Shown: in pieces, positions 1-10,594 of the stretch
Position numbering within the stretch: the stretch's first letter is position 1
Layout: each line of letters begins with the position of its first letter
Assembly (NCBI GenBank): GCA_051530055.1
Contig: CM121343.1
Span: 3,782,001-3,846,000, forward strand
Reading direction: 5' to 3'
DNA length: 64,000 bases
DNA from: Neoechinorhynchus agilis
Taxonomy: Eukaryota > Acanthocephala
Program-made: the position numbers and the translations under genes
The notes under the pieces: model-generated
The model's database searches: none
What the model saw: only the letters and a program-made list of their open reading frames with translations
Told to the model about the DNA's origin: nothing

Positions 1-35
1 AGGTTACCATGTCCTGATCAGTCAAGTCTTTTCAG

Positions 36-274
36 TCTCGAACACTTTGGTCAAATAGACTAAAAAGAAAGAGAGAAGCAATAGGATATTGTAGTCCACC
101 GTCCAATCAAGCGAAAAAGCCCAAGTTAGAGAACACAAACGTTCAAAATATCATATCGTAAGTCAATATTTGTATCAATATGTATGATCACATTCGATTT
201 ATTTGTTTAGGTGTGCACAATGCGTGGGTGACAAAGAGTGTATTCTCAACTGTGACGAGTTTCTTCAAAATTAG
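36..274 (+). CDS. 3' end of an unrecognised gene (two terminal exons)
   Basis: Two exons, 36-157 and 211-274, joined by a 53 bp GT-AG intron (gtaagt ... tttag) in phase 2, give about 61 residues ending at a TAG stop. The gene enters from the left edge, and position 36 follows a good acceptor (cttttcag). The peptide is rich in Lys/Arg at first (KRKREA, then KKPKLEN, which looks like a nuclear localisation signal) and ends with a Cys-containing tail (CAQCVGD, ECILNC). No family is recognised. It converges on the PH-domain gene, whose stop lies about 110 bp beyond. Support is only the clean splice pattern and the frame. Confidence 0.4.
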
Positions 275-385
275 ATCACATTTGGTACCGAACGAGAATT
301 TCCATATTAGAGTTTATTTCTGTCGTTTAGTGTACGATATAGTCTTAAGGATGATGGCAGCTGACCGATTGTAGATTGTTGCATC

Positions 386-1244
386 TCATTTGGGGGGAAA
401 ATGGACAGGCTCAAGAAGACGGATGCCCCTTAGGATGAGAAAACATACCTTTCGTTGACACTTAACATATCGGAAGCAATCGTGTAAAATCATTAGACAC
501 ATTACGCTGGATGCTTTTACAGAAAGCACGTCCTTAAATTGACAAAATATACGACGGTGTAGGCGAGATTTTGTTTAAATAACAAGTTCGTACCTTGTCC
601 AACTGTCCAAAAACTCCATCATTGGGAAGGGCCTATATTGTATTTGGAGGAGAACCTGATTTCTGCGAAGCTACAAACATGAATCGCTGATATGAGCGTT
701 TGGTGGCACGTATCACTGTAAGCGAGCGACTTGCTAAGCGCAATGTTTTGAGTCATCTCAATTGTTGCCGCCGAACTATTAGGCTGATTGGAGGATGCAT
801 GACGTATCTTATCCACCCAAACTTTCCTTTCCTTTTCATCGAACGCTAAAATAAATCTTTGTTTTGAAGAAATATCGCAATCCAGATTTACCTTTTAAGC
901 GAATACTTTCACCATTTAATGGCGTAACGGTAAATGATACGAGATCATCCGTGCTCAAAGAAACAGAGGAATTCTAAACGATAATTGAAGTCGTCAAACC
1001 ACAAGGCTGCTGTTAAACCTCTAATCCAATTACACAGCGTGGAGGTATGTCCGGAAATACCATTTCTGTTTGATCGGGAAATCGCCGCATGTCTTCAGGC
1101 TATAGGCAAATCGTAAAGAAATCAATAACACCTACAATTATTACCAAGTAATATTGAAGACGAGCATTAGTTTCATCAAGAATAAAATATCGGTTCTGCC
1201 AACCTTTCATGACATTAGTGTATTTCATTAATAAACCACTAAAT
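386..1244 (-). CDS. PH-domain protein related to ORP10/ORP11, lipid-transfer domain absent
   Basis: Exons on the minus strand: 1244-1145, 1099-1019, 973-892, 845-679, 632-594, and 532 to the stop at 386. All join in frame through introns of about 45-60 bp. The first three and the start of the fourth encode a full PH domain (LLMKYTNVMKGWQNRYFILD ... PPRCVIGLE ... FTVTPLNGE ... LKAFDEKERKVWVDKIRHA), closest to the PH of oxysterol-binding-related proteins 10/11. Later exons continue the ORP10/11 likeness (TLISAIHALPNDG, then DVLSVKASSVMCLM). Established role of the family: the PH domain binds phosphoinositides at membrane contact sites while a separate ORD moves lipid. Here the frame stops before any ORD, and the next gene's 3' end leaves no room for one. 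The N-terminal exon is unresolved: the exon at 1244 starts in mid-codon, and an in-frame ATG lies at 1228-1226. Confidence 0.75.
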
Positions 1245-1916
1245 CTAGACAAATTATGCGCGTTTAGATAAAAGCGTAAAATTATCGTTAAGAATTAAGC
1301 GAAAAATCGATCGAATTTCGTTTACTATTAGCTTAAAAAAAGATACTTTTATGCTGGAATGCTCCAATAGTGATAAAAATGTGATTTTTAGCGTCAGATA
1401 TCATGGAGCTTTCTTCGATTGATCTAAATTACCATCGGCCTTATCTACACCGACTGTAAAGTTAAAATTGAAAAGGGTGACATAATAATTCACTAATAGG
1501 TAATAAAACGTCTAATTACTAGTCAAAATTATCTACAGCATTTCCGATACTATATGGCAACCACTTCGGTTTGCCTCATTTGTGCTTTAGGCTTCCTACT
1601 TTAAAAAAAATAAACTTTATAGTACCAAGCACGATTTTAAAAAATTGAAGGGCTATCTTCAAGCGATGTTTACCTTTACCACAAGAAATTCATAGACTGA
1701 GGCCTATTTTTAGTAGATGATTAATGCACTGCAATATATTTATGCATCGAAAAATCACTCAGATCCGCCTTAAATCCATACTGGCATTTTTATCTTCTAA
1801 GGATTACAAAGTTACGACATTAAAATACTAATATTTCAGCATAAAAAACATATATTCTGCAATTAAACTTCAACCATGAATTTAATTTTAAAATTTAATT
1901 GCTCATGTTTGCATCT
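1245..1916. other. AT-rich sequence upstream of the PH gene
   Basis: No supported gene. It should hold the promoter and any missing first exon of the PH gene. I tested the possible exon around 1423-1443, but it does not join in frame. Confidence 0.4.
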
Positions 1917-2076
1917 GGCGTTAAAAAATCAAAAGGATTTATTGGTTCCGATTGATTTCGGAAGCACAATCTTATACGCGTTTATCAAGGCTGTTTAAGT
2001 GTTTTATTTGCAAACAACTTTGATAAACGCGTACAAGATTGTGTCGAAATCAATAAATTCATTTAATTTTTATGCC
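1917..2076. mobile_element. Palindromic MITE, family 1
   Basis: A 160 bp imperfect palindrome. The left arm starts ggcgttaaaaaatcaaaagg and the right arm ends with its near reverse complement (aatttttatgcc). The internal arms share acgcgtttatcaaggctg and tttgataaacgcgt. A second copy is at 34225-34420. No coding capacity. The short non-coding palindrome repeated in the window fits a non-autonomous DNA transposon. Confidence 0.7.
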
Positions 2077-2645
2077 AGTCTTCCGACCTTTTTTGTGGAT
2101 GGTATAGAAAAAAAGGCCCACATCGTCCGAAGATAGGCGAATCGAAAATCCATCGCCTATTTAGCTTTTACCCTAATGTCGAATATTTCGGTTTTAAAAT
2201 AAAATTAGCCCTTTGTTAGCCTTGGTCTCCTATCACAGGTTCAGATGGAGCAAAATTTGAATAAAAAACCAGTAGCGAAAAACAACGCTTAAAATTAGAT
2301 TAAATTGTGCAGCTTCCACATTGATCACGAAATTTGACCCGAATAACCGTTCAGATCGCAACACAGAATTCGTCGGTAATTATGTGGTCGAAACAGGATA
2401 ATTCCGTGGGAGTTTTAAAGCACGTCCGGGTATTTCACGCAACGAACGTGTTCACGGCCAATTTCGTCTTGAACACGTAAACGTGAGTAGGATGAATTCT
2501 TCAGAAAAGTATTACGTTTTTTAAAGAACCTTAGTACAATTAAACTTCACGGCTAACGCACAAAAAAATGTTTCAATGCAGGATCACATTCGGGTGGAAA
2601 GATATTCTTGTTTGAAGATTGAATTATTCATATAGGTTGTTTTCT

Positions 2646-3325
2646 GGCACGAAGAAATTAAAATGATTTTATTTTTAAAATCCGATTGGTTTCGTTGGCA
2701 CAATCTTGTACGCCTTTTGGTCAAGGTTGTAAATTAAGTCGATTAGATTCGAATTTTAAAAATAAAATCATTTTAATTTCTTCGTGCCAAAAACAATCAA
2801 AGATATTTTTGTTGTGCGGATCAAACAGTGAGAAATATTCTCTTATTACTTAATGTTTCGTAGACAAAATCCACCTCTTGAGACCTCCAAAAACAATGTC
2901 TGAAAAGAGGTGGATTTTGTCCACGAAATATTAAGTAATAAGAGAATATTTCTCATGGTTTGATCCGCACAACAAGAATATCTTTGGTTGTTTTCTGGCA
3001 CGAAGAAATTAAAATGATTTTATTTTTAAAATCCGATTGGTTTCGTTGGCACAATCTTGTACGCCTTTTGGTCAAGGTTGTAAATTAAGTCGATTAGATT
3101 CGAATTTTAAAAATAAAATCATTTTAATTTCTTCGTGCCAAAAAACAACCAAAGATATTTTTGTTTTGCGGATCAAACAGTGAGAAAAATTCTCTTATTA
3201 CTTAATGTTTCGTAGACAAAATCCACCTCTTGAGACCTCCGAAAACAATGTCTGAAAAGAGGTGGATTTTGCCCACGAAATATTAGAATATTTCTCATGG
3301 TTTGATCCGCACTCCAAGAATATTG
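2646..3325. repeat. Tandem pair of composite palindromes (MITE families 2 and 2b)
   Basis: Two successive units of about 350 bp. Each has a hairpin with ends ggcacgaagaaattaaaatg / cttcgtgcc (2646-2788 and 2997-3140), followed by a second hairpin with arms gcggatcaaacagtgag / ggtttgatccgca (about 2801-2986 and 3151-3325). The inner arms of the second hairpin carry aaaatccacctctt and aagaggtggatttt. The two units are nearly identical, so the pair arose by recent tandem duplication of a composite element. A short relative of the first hairpin lies in SLC22 intron 1 at 8694-8755. Confidence 0.7.
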
Positions 3326-4194
3326 AAAAATGAAACTGCTCATGATTATTGTGTAGTGGCGACAAAAATTATGTAAGAAAACTTACAAGTAATCTTGGTA
3401 AAGGCACTGGATTGAATCAAAATATCGAATCAATAAATTTTTCATAATTTTTATGGCTACTACACAACAACAACAAGAATACAAAAAAAGTGACAAGACA
3501 ATCCTCACATTTTGGGATCGTTTGTTGTACCAGAGTTCAGTGGCACTTTGTGATCCATCTAAAAGGATAAATAACAAAGCAAACGACAGAAAACGGATAA
3601 TGATTCGGAAAGAAGAAATCTCCGTCTATTTTAAACCAGTTGCACCTACGACATACGTAATCATATTCCGAAAAGTATTTTACATCAACAATAACTCCTT
3701 ATCTCCAAAAATGTCAACAAATAAAAGACTTCAACGAATGATGACAGGAAAAAAGCTTAGATTACGTAAGCGGTGATTTCTTCCGTAGCGACTTTTGTAA
3801 ATCTGATTGAAACGGTTTCCGCAATAATGATTGCGGATTTCACCGGGAAAGCTAATCGCGTTCTTACAATTTCGTTTCGGAGGACAAATCGACATTGCCT
3901 TTTTTGCACAAATTGGAATCTTAGGTCAATTTTCTTATTGCATTTTCTCTTTGAAAAATGCGATCTTTTACGAAAAACTAAAAGTTTTTGTGCGACCCCG
4001 AGAAGCGAAAAGCATGAAGTTGATTTCTGTTACTCCATATAAAAGTTATGGATTTCTTAAGAATTTGGCCGGTGATATGTGTTTGCGTCATACTTGTCTA
4101 CGTCACTGGTGATTTGGGATAGCGCTAAGTACTCGAAAATAGAGCAACACATTCTAGAATACAAAAAAATAGTACTTTGGACGATTGTTCAAGA
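3326..4194. other. No firm gene; open frames 3453-3776 and 3831-4112
   Basis: An ATG-started frame of 107 codons (3453-3776, +) opens MATTQQQQEYKK and ends in a basic stretch (GKKLRLRKR). A second frame of 93 codons follows at 3831-4112. Neither resembles a known family, and no splice signals link them convincingly. They may be chance frames or part of an unknown gene. Confidence 0.2.
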
Positions 4195-4745
4195 ATGTCT
4201 TCAGGCAAAAGCGTGAGTTGGTCTTGGTTGTTGATTTTCATTGGTCTGTTTTAGGAGGTATTGATCGACGTCGGTTCAAGCGGTGATCATGGAGTGACCG
4301 AAGTGGGTTCGTCTGCTGACGTGAAGAGGTTTTTTAATGACGTTTTCAAGGGCATTTCGGATTGTTGTTGTTGTTGTTAGGGTGCAGCGTCAGGTCCACG
4401 AGGTGGTCGATCAGATGCGTGCTAATGTCAGTAGTGTTCTTGACAGAGAAGAAAGTCTTAAGAATCTAAAAACTCGATCAGAGGCACTCAATGTTGGATC
4501 TGCTGAATTCAGCTCACGTTCACGCAGTGTCAATCGTCGTGCTAAATGGAAAAGTATGAAGGTATAACATTATTTTACACTGATTCATCTCTTGTCCTCG
4601 AAACTCCTTTAGCTTAACATTATAATCGGTGCGGTTATCGTTTTACTTATTCTTTTGATTGCACGTGAGCTCCTTTGGTACCAAAAATTATGTCTTACTC
4701 TCCCTCTGTTAAGTTGTTATCTCAGCAAGGAAAAAAAACATATAA
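4195..4745 (+). CDS. R-SNARE of the synaptobrevin/VAMP family
   Basis: Five exons: 4195-4212, 4255-4328, 4381-4561, 4613-4664, and a last exon starting at 4714 or 4726 and ending at the TAA 4743-4745. The product is about 119 residues. The N-terminus is short (MSSGKSEVLIDVG). The SNARE motif runs from QRQVHEVVDQMRANV to about residue 90 and has the central-layer Arg in QMRANV, as in VAMP2. A basic juxtamembrane stretch (RRAKWKSMK) leads into one C-terminal membrane anchor (IIIGAVIVLLILLIA). Established role of the family: the vesicle-side SNARE that zippers with syntaxin and SNAP25-type partners to drive fusion. Length and layout are normal for VAMPs. Two acceptors 12 bp apart keep the same frame at the last exon and would vary the luminal tail. 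Confidence 0.85.
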
Positions 4746-5379
4746 ATAGTGGACTAGAAGGAAAAACGAACTTCTCGGACTAAAAGAAAATATACTCTAG
4801 TGAATGCAGATTGGTGTTCAAACGTCCTATTGAGATTCGAATCTAATCAGTTTTTTAAAAAAGGAGAAATGGTACTTAAATTCTCATTGAACACTGCCAT
4901 GCAAAATTAAATTTTCAAATTATCTGTGAGTTTTAGAAACCGGACTGAAGAACTTCAATAACACTTTATTTTTTTAAACCATTTAAAAGTTTCCCTCAAG
5001 AATCTGTACTTTCTCAGTGTTCAAACTTTTTTTTGGATGATTAAAATCTCAGAAATCAGTCACTAGAGATCGAAATTTTTTGTTTTATATTCACAGTAGA
5101 AACCTTTAAAGGCGCTTTTTAATAGGTAGATTTTCAAATCATTATTTACAGCTAACTTTCTGCATTTGATTGTTCACAATTAAAACTTTTTGCTTATTAT
5201 TTATATTCTTCTTCGCCTTAATTTTAAACACGGTTTTGCGAAATTTTATTAAATCCTCTTTCTTATTTTAATGTAAACATTTTTTTGAAGTCTCGTCAGC
5301 CGCTTACATTTATCCCGTGTTTAAGTGTGGAGTTTCTCACGGTCATAATTTTCCTCCTTGGGCACACAGCCCATCGATT
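4746..5379. other. AT-rich intergenic sequence, no gene seen
   Basis: Contains the probable 3' UTR of the R-SNARE gene and T/A-rich sequence. No structured repeat or frame of note. Confidence 0.5.
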
Positions 5380-6010
5380 CACCAGGTCAGGGAAGCGCAT
5401 AAAATCACACTTAATATTCTGCTGAACCATGTGACGCGGTTGTGAATTTTGTACGAATCCCTCCCGAGGAGGCGCCTGAGAATCCGGAGGAATGTACAAA
5501 CTTTTAACCATGCATTATAGACTGTTGTTATATCACTTCTCTGATGTAATTGATTTGGATTTATACCTACAACAATAAGCCGGATATAAGGGGCAAACTA
5601 AATTTAATAATGATACGAAACAAACCGGTTTGCCAGTAAAAAAACCTTCAAATAGAATACAGCGCTCACCCTGAGTCGAAAAACTGGCTGAGTTTGTACA
5701 TTCCGTAGTTGTGTCGAGGTGGTCAAGTGGACTTGTTTGGGTCAAAGGGTTCGAATCCACGATCGCCAATGACGCACGACCGAAGGGGACGAAGTACCTC
5801 GTTGAAGGCAGGAAACTCACTGATGCGTCCCGCCCCTTGGAGGTATCTGAGAATCCGGAGGAATGTACAAACTTTTAACCGTGCATTAGAGACTGGTTAT
5901 ATCACTTCTCTGATGTAATTGATTTGGATTTATGCCTAAAAAATAAACCGGGTATAAGAGGAAACAAAATTTAATGATGATACGAAGCAAACCGGCTTGC
6001 CAGTAAAAAC
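5380..6010 (+). mobile_element. tRNA-derived SINE, family B, two overlapping copies
   Basis: The body sequence, from gagaatccggaggaatgtac to accggtttgccagtaaa, occurs twice (about 5475-5640 and 5845-6008). A tRNA-like head sits between them at 5711-5760 with an A-box-like ggtggtcaagtgg and a B-box gggttcgaatcc. The same head is found at 19742-19800. It cannot fold as a complete tRNA, so a SINE is preferred over a tRNA gene. Confidence 0.65.
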
Positions 6011-6128
6011 CTAAAATTAAAAATCGCAAGATGAGTACGCGATCACACTAAATGTACAAGTCATGTTTTAGTTAACGTGTAATTTGAACAATTTTGAACG
6101 GTTCTGATGTTTTTTCATGTGTGAACTT

Positions 6129-9041
6129 TCATAAGTTTTCGGAGAAGTATGCATCGTCATGCTCAACTCTGTATTGCATAATATCGACCATTTGCGTTGG
6201 ATCATGTACGGGGATAGAATCACTGTGGGCGTTTTCCCCTTGATCGCTATCACTGATTTCATCATCAACATTTTGAGAACATTGGCTTCCGACGTAATCG
6301 CCATTTCCTTCACGAACTGGTAATCTATTTGACTCGTTTGTGCGTGGACCGGCTTCCCCGTAAATAGTGTACATGGTGCTATGGCAGTCGAATCCGTGTT
6401 GAGCTCGTTGACTTCCTCCATCCAGCATATCATGTACCACAGAATGGCCGAGAAACTCTGGTTGCCGCGGCCGAAACTTTTTACTGATTGTACTTTGCAT
6501 ATCTTCAATCTGTTTGAAGCTTCTTGGCAAAAGGTATTTTCTTGTTTCCGGTAACACCAACGCTAACGAGCCAATAATCAGACTAAGAAATCCATAGATA
6601 AGACGAGACGTCCAGTCGTGAAAATTGAGCTAAATTAAATGATTATAAAATTAGGCGTTAGACGCGAATAAGAACTAACTAGTTCCGGATCTGCGATAAT
6701 GAGGCCGATTCCTCGAAATAGGAGACCGATACCAATTGACGTACACCTTTTTGAGGCAGCAATAGAGGGCTATATGGCGATAAAGGAATCGAGATACCTT
6801 AAGCCAGTTGGGAATATTTCTGCGCACATGATGCAGGTGAGAAGATAAACTGCAAATGTCGCAACCTTCCCGAGCAAGTAAATGAGCGTAAGAGTGATTG
6901 GAGTGAATTCTTTTTCGATTTTGGCAACAATCGATGCAAGCAAACACACTTCAACGATTAAGTACGAGCAAAATATCGTCCATCGCCTACTGAATCGATA
7001 CACAAATGGTAAAATAAGGATGCCAGCCGTGATGGAAGTGGCGGCACTGTAACAAAATGCCGTATATGGGTTATTTTTCATTCTCCATGATAATTCATGT
7101 GATTCAAGTGCACTGCATGTTAAGCCATTTAGGAGCCTGTTGAGAAAACGCTAATCAAAAAATTTGAAAAGGCGAACCACTCACCACATGGCACAAAATA
7201 TAATGAAATGGATAGCGACTACGGGTGAGTAGATATAGTCGAAAACGTAGAATTTGGTCATGGATGAAATATAGTGCTTTCCACCTAAGAAAGAGATTGC
7301 TCTTGATACAATGAAACGTTTCTTTTGTTGTCTGGATTCCATGAGTTCTGCGAAATCGACATCGGGATATTTGTGGCTTATTAGTTCTATATCTTGTAAA
7401 CGCAAAAGTGGTTGGAAATCACACTGGACTCCTTTTGTCATTTTCATTCGCTTGAAATCCTCAGCTTCTTTGAATTTAGATGCAAACTGTGAGCCGTTGA
7501 AGGTGGCGATACGAGTCAAACTTTCGATCGCCTCGATATACTGGCGTAAGGAGACGTAGTAATAAGCAGTCTCTTCAGTCCACCAATAAATGAGGACGGC
7601 GATCGTAGCAGGAGCAGCCGCTATTATATGCATTACTTTCCATGATCTGACACCATAGGCGATCCATGGAATTATTAGATCAGCAACGCAAGGACACAAT
7701 AAAAGCACAAGAGCGTACGGTCCACGGCTTTTTTGAGATGTCGTTTCTAATACATAGGCGATTGCTACAGGCACAAAACCACCAACCGAAAGACCAACGA
7801 AAAACGTGAAGAAACAATAGGATACGAAATCTTCGCTTAGCATTTGAAAGAAGACCATGGCAACCGATACAAGTGAGGTGACTTAACATTAAAAAAAAGA
7901 TAACTTTGGTTTTTTAGTCGAACAACTTACTCAGTAGAGGAATTTTCCGCCCGACCTTATCAGCGATCATACCAACAGCAAAACTTCCAACGTGTTTAGA
8001 TGCAATGAATCCAATCCGTGCGAACATTGCTTTGTATTCTTCGCCACATAGGAGGCCGAACTAAATCAATAGTTTGAAATTATTTTGAGATAACATTGGG
8101 AGAAAACGAACCTCCGTCAGCACACTACTGCTATCGTTCCATGATACATTAAAATCTTTATATAATTGAAGAGGGGTCAGAACACCTCCGTGTGAGAAAT
8201 CCGAATCATTCAATTCTGATTCAATCGATGTATAATTATGAAGCAATGTAAGTTCATCGGAAAAGTTGTTGCCATTGCTCGATAAAAGATCTTCAATATC
8301 TGGACGAACTTTGATGAATTCCTCAATAGCATCAACTTGAACTTTATTGGTTGTATTTATGCATTGGAGACTTTTCGGTGGAATCGCTAAGAAAATACGA
8401 TAACAAAACCATATCTTTAGTGAGTTAAGAAATTCTGAAATATGGACGTAAAATATTAAAAAAAACCTATTTTACATTCTTTAATTTTTAATGCCAATTT
8501 ATAAAAACGGAGTGCCGCGGATTTCTCCATATCGTAAACAAGCGGAATTCCCTCGATTTTTACAAGGAAAATTCTATTCAAAGATAAACTAAAACAACTT
8601 CATCTAGGTCGCCTTTTTCCTTATATAAAATTGGCGAGACTCTTAGATTGAGAATTCATTAAAAAGTTGTAAAATACATTTTGGTTGTTTTCCGGCACGA
8701 AGCAATTAAAACGATCCGATTGGGTTTAATAAAATCACTTTAATTTCTTCGTGCCAGAAAAGAACCTATATGAACAATTCAATCTTCAAATAAAATACAT
8801 TTTGGCGACTCACAGACTGTCGAACATTTAAAATGCGAAAAAAACCCGTGTATATTTAGTATAGCTTACCATTAAGGTGAACCAATGAAGATACCCACGA
8901 TTCCGTTGAAATGAACACGACGCATAGCACGACGAACGATCGAAATTGGTATTTGCCGAATCTTTTGTTGCCGTATGTACTTCTAATGGCTTTATCAGTG
9001 TCCCAGCTTCTTCTAATTGATAACCCATCAGATTCAGCCAT
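6129..9041 (-). CDS. SLC22-like organic ion transporter (MFS)
   Basis: Seven exons, 9041-8870, 8386-8112, 8060-7931, 7881-7185, 7136-6798, 6746-6680 and 6629-6129, give 726 residues in one frame. After a first membrane segment (FVVLCVVFISTESWV) comes a long extracellular loop with about six N-glycosylation sequons (NTT, NFS, NYT, NDS, NVS, NDS), as usual in SLC22. The MFS loop signature is seen in MIADKVGRKIPLL. Later parts carry many hydrophobic segments, AEIFPTGLR near the last helices, and LPETRK after the final helix, all typical of the family. Established role: plasma-membrane transport of organic cations, anions or carnitine; the substrate cannot be read from sequence. The cytosolic tail of about 140 residues is longer than usual and acidic. 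Intron 1 (about 480 bp) is unusually long here and carries a MITE. Confidence 0.85.
8694..8755. mobile_element. Short MITE (family 2) inside SLC22 intron 1
   Basis: A 62 bp hairpin with ends ggcacgaagcaattaaaacg / cttcgtgcc, an internally deleted relative of 2646-2788. The flanks match those of the larger copy (ttgttttccgg on the left, atatgaacaattcaatc on the right). Confidence 0.6.
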
Positions 9042-9239
9042 ACTCGGATCTGAACATAGGAATACTTGTTGACAAATAACGAAACTAATTGTGTACTCTA
9101 AAATCAATAGCCAGCTTCATTTATCTTTTGAGAACTCGAGTTGGGTTCTCTTTTCTTTATGCATTAACAGATAAAACGTGTTATTATTAATCAGAAATTT
9201 AGTAGATTTTAAAAGACTTTGTCGTTGCAAATTAGGCTT

Positions 9240-9380
9240 ATGTCTTTTGGGGTTGAGACCTACGGATCTCTTGGTAGCGAGGCTCTTCAACTTCTGAAGG
9301 ATCTGAAGCGACGCCTACAGGTTATAACCGAGCATCGCCGTGTTAAGAAGCAACATGGCAAGCATTCGGGCGACAATTGA
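9240..9380 (+). mobile_element. Fragment of a LINE reverse-transcriptase C-terminal tail
   Basis: 47 codons from ATG to TGA. The peptide begins MSFGVETYGSLGSEALQLLK, which matches the conserved tail motif (FGVET.G..G..A....K.L..R) found after the reverse transcriptase of several non-LTR elements. Downstream likeness fades after about 35 residues. The related minus-strand fragment at 28209-28480 keeps the next part of the same tail. It is a relic, not a host gene. Confidence 0.5.
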
Positions 9381-9920
9381 GGACGACTAGGCACTTTTTT
9401 GCCGGATAAAGTTAATTGGTTTCTTTTTTTGAGTTTTCAGAGCAAAGTGGGACGTTTCTTCGTTGACTAAACCACACAATACCAGTTTCTTTTTTTGTGA
9501 GAACACTTACATAATCATGGGTGGGTTATTCACTACCCATATACACACGCTCGTGTTCAGAATTTACGGATAAAAACGCAACCCACATCTAAAGAACGGC
9601 GACTTCCTAAGTGATTTAATCAATCCATAAACCCAAAAAAAGCCGCGTGGTGCCAACAATGACTTTTATCAAATTTATACCTATCAAAATTTAGACTTTA
9701 TGTTCATCAAACGGAGATCTTCAATATTTAACCCAATCGAACTTAAATTTAGAAATGTAAGTCGCTCTTGGTTCCTTGAATCCGAACTTATGAACTTCTT
9801 GATCGGAGATCTGGAAGAAAGATCTCCTTTGACAAGTGCGTTCCAAACATTTAGTCATTAGGTGAACTTTTGAACAAAAATGAGAATCATCGATAGAAAG
9901 TCCTTCTGGGTAATAAAATT
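9381..9920. other. Intergenic, no gene seen
   Basis: No supported frame or structured repeat. Confidence 0.4.
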
Positions 9921-10069
9921 ACACTTTCGGTGAGAATAATCCCGGTCATTACATATTTTATTCGAAATATTTCGCGAGGTGTTTTTAGATGACTGAAGAG
10001 GCGAGGATACCTCGCGAAATATTTCGAATAAAATATGTAATGACCGGGATTATTCTCACCGAAAGTGTA
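9921..10069. mobile_element. Palindromic MITE, family 3
   Basis: A 149 bp near-perfect palindrome with arms of about 60 bp. The left arm begins acactttcggtgagaataat and the right arm ends with its exact reverse complement. Both arms include cgcgaaatatttcgaata or its mirror. The loop is about 30 bp. Near-perfect arms suggest a recent insertion. No second copy was seen in the window. Confidence 0.7.
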
Positions 10070-10594
10070 AAAATGAGAATGCTACGTCATATGTGAAATT
10101 GAACTTTCTGTATTGGTTTTAAAAAGTTTTTTACGGGTTTGAAAAGGGACCATTTCGCGGATTTTCGACTGGATATTAACGGATATTTCATTTTTTGAAC
10201 AGTTACGAACTTGAAACAAATGTTTCCTCCTATTCCTTCTCTGTATTCTCATTTTTGAAGCAATTTTTAAAGATTTAAGTCTTCCAGGATACTTTTACCC
10301 AGGTCATTATTTTACTCTAACGGTTGGAAAAGACTTAAAAGGTTTTAAATCTTTAGGTCCTTCTAAGAGTTTCTACGTGGTGCTTCTCGAATCTATGGCG
10401 TTTACGTCGAGATCGCTGCTTTCCCGGCCTTTTCCGGTACGTTTGCAGTAATGACACGCTTAAGCGAACTCTTCATCATTAGTACGCTCCATATCGTGCA
10501 CTCCATTGATCCCTTTTAGTCGTCTTTGGTAAAAGACCGAGTGATGCTTCCAGATAAAACGCCGATTGTTATCTTCTTTGTTCGCCGAGTGTTG

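Noticed and set aside
429-448. A 20 bp GT-AG intron near the end of the PH gene
   Set aside because: All other introns are at least 41 bp. Reading through gives a stop at 386 without needing it.
5711-5760. tRNA gene with B-box gggttcgaatcc
   Set aside because: The acceptor and anticodon stems do not close, and the same head with the same 3' body recurs at 19742. It is the head of a SINE.
6068-6508. 146-codon minus frame next to the SLC22 end
   Set aside because: Out-of-frame shadow of the last SLC22 exon, which has the family motif LPETRK in the other frame.
7311-7559. Plus-strand 82-codon frame
   Set aside because: Mirror of the SLC22 exon 7881-7185.
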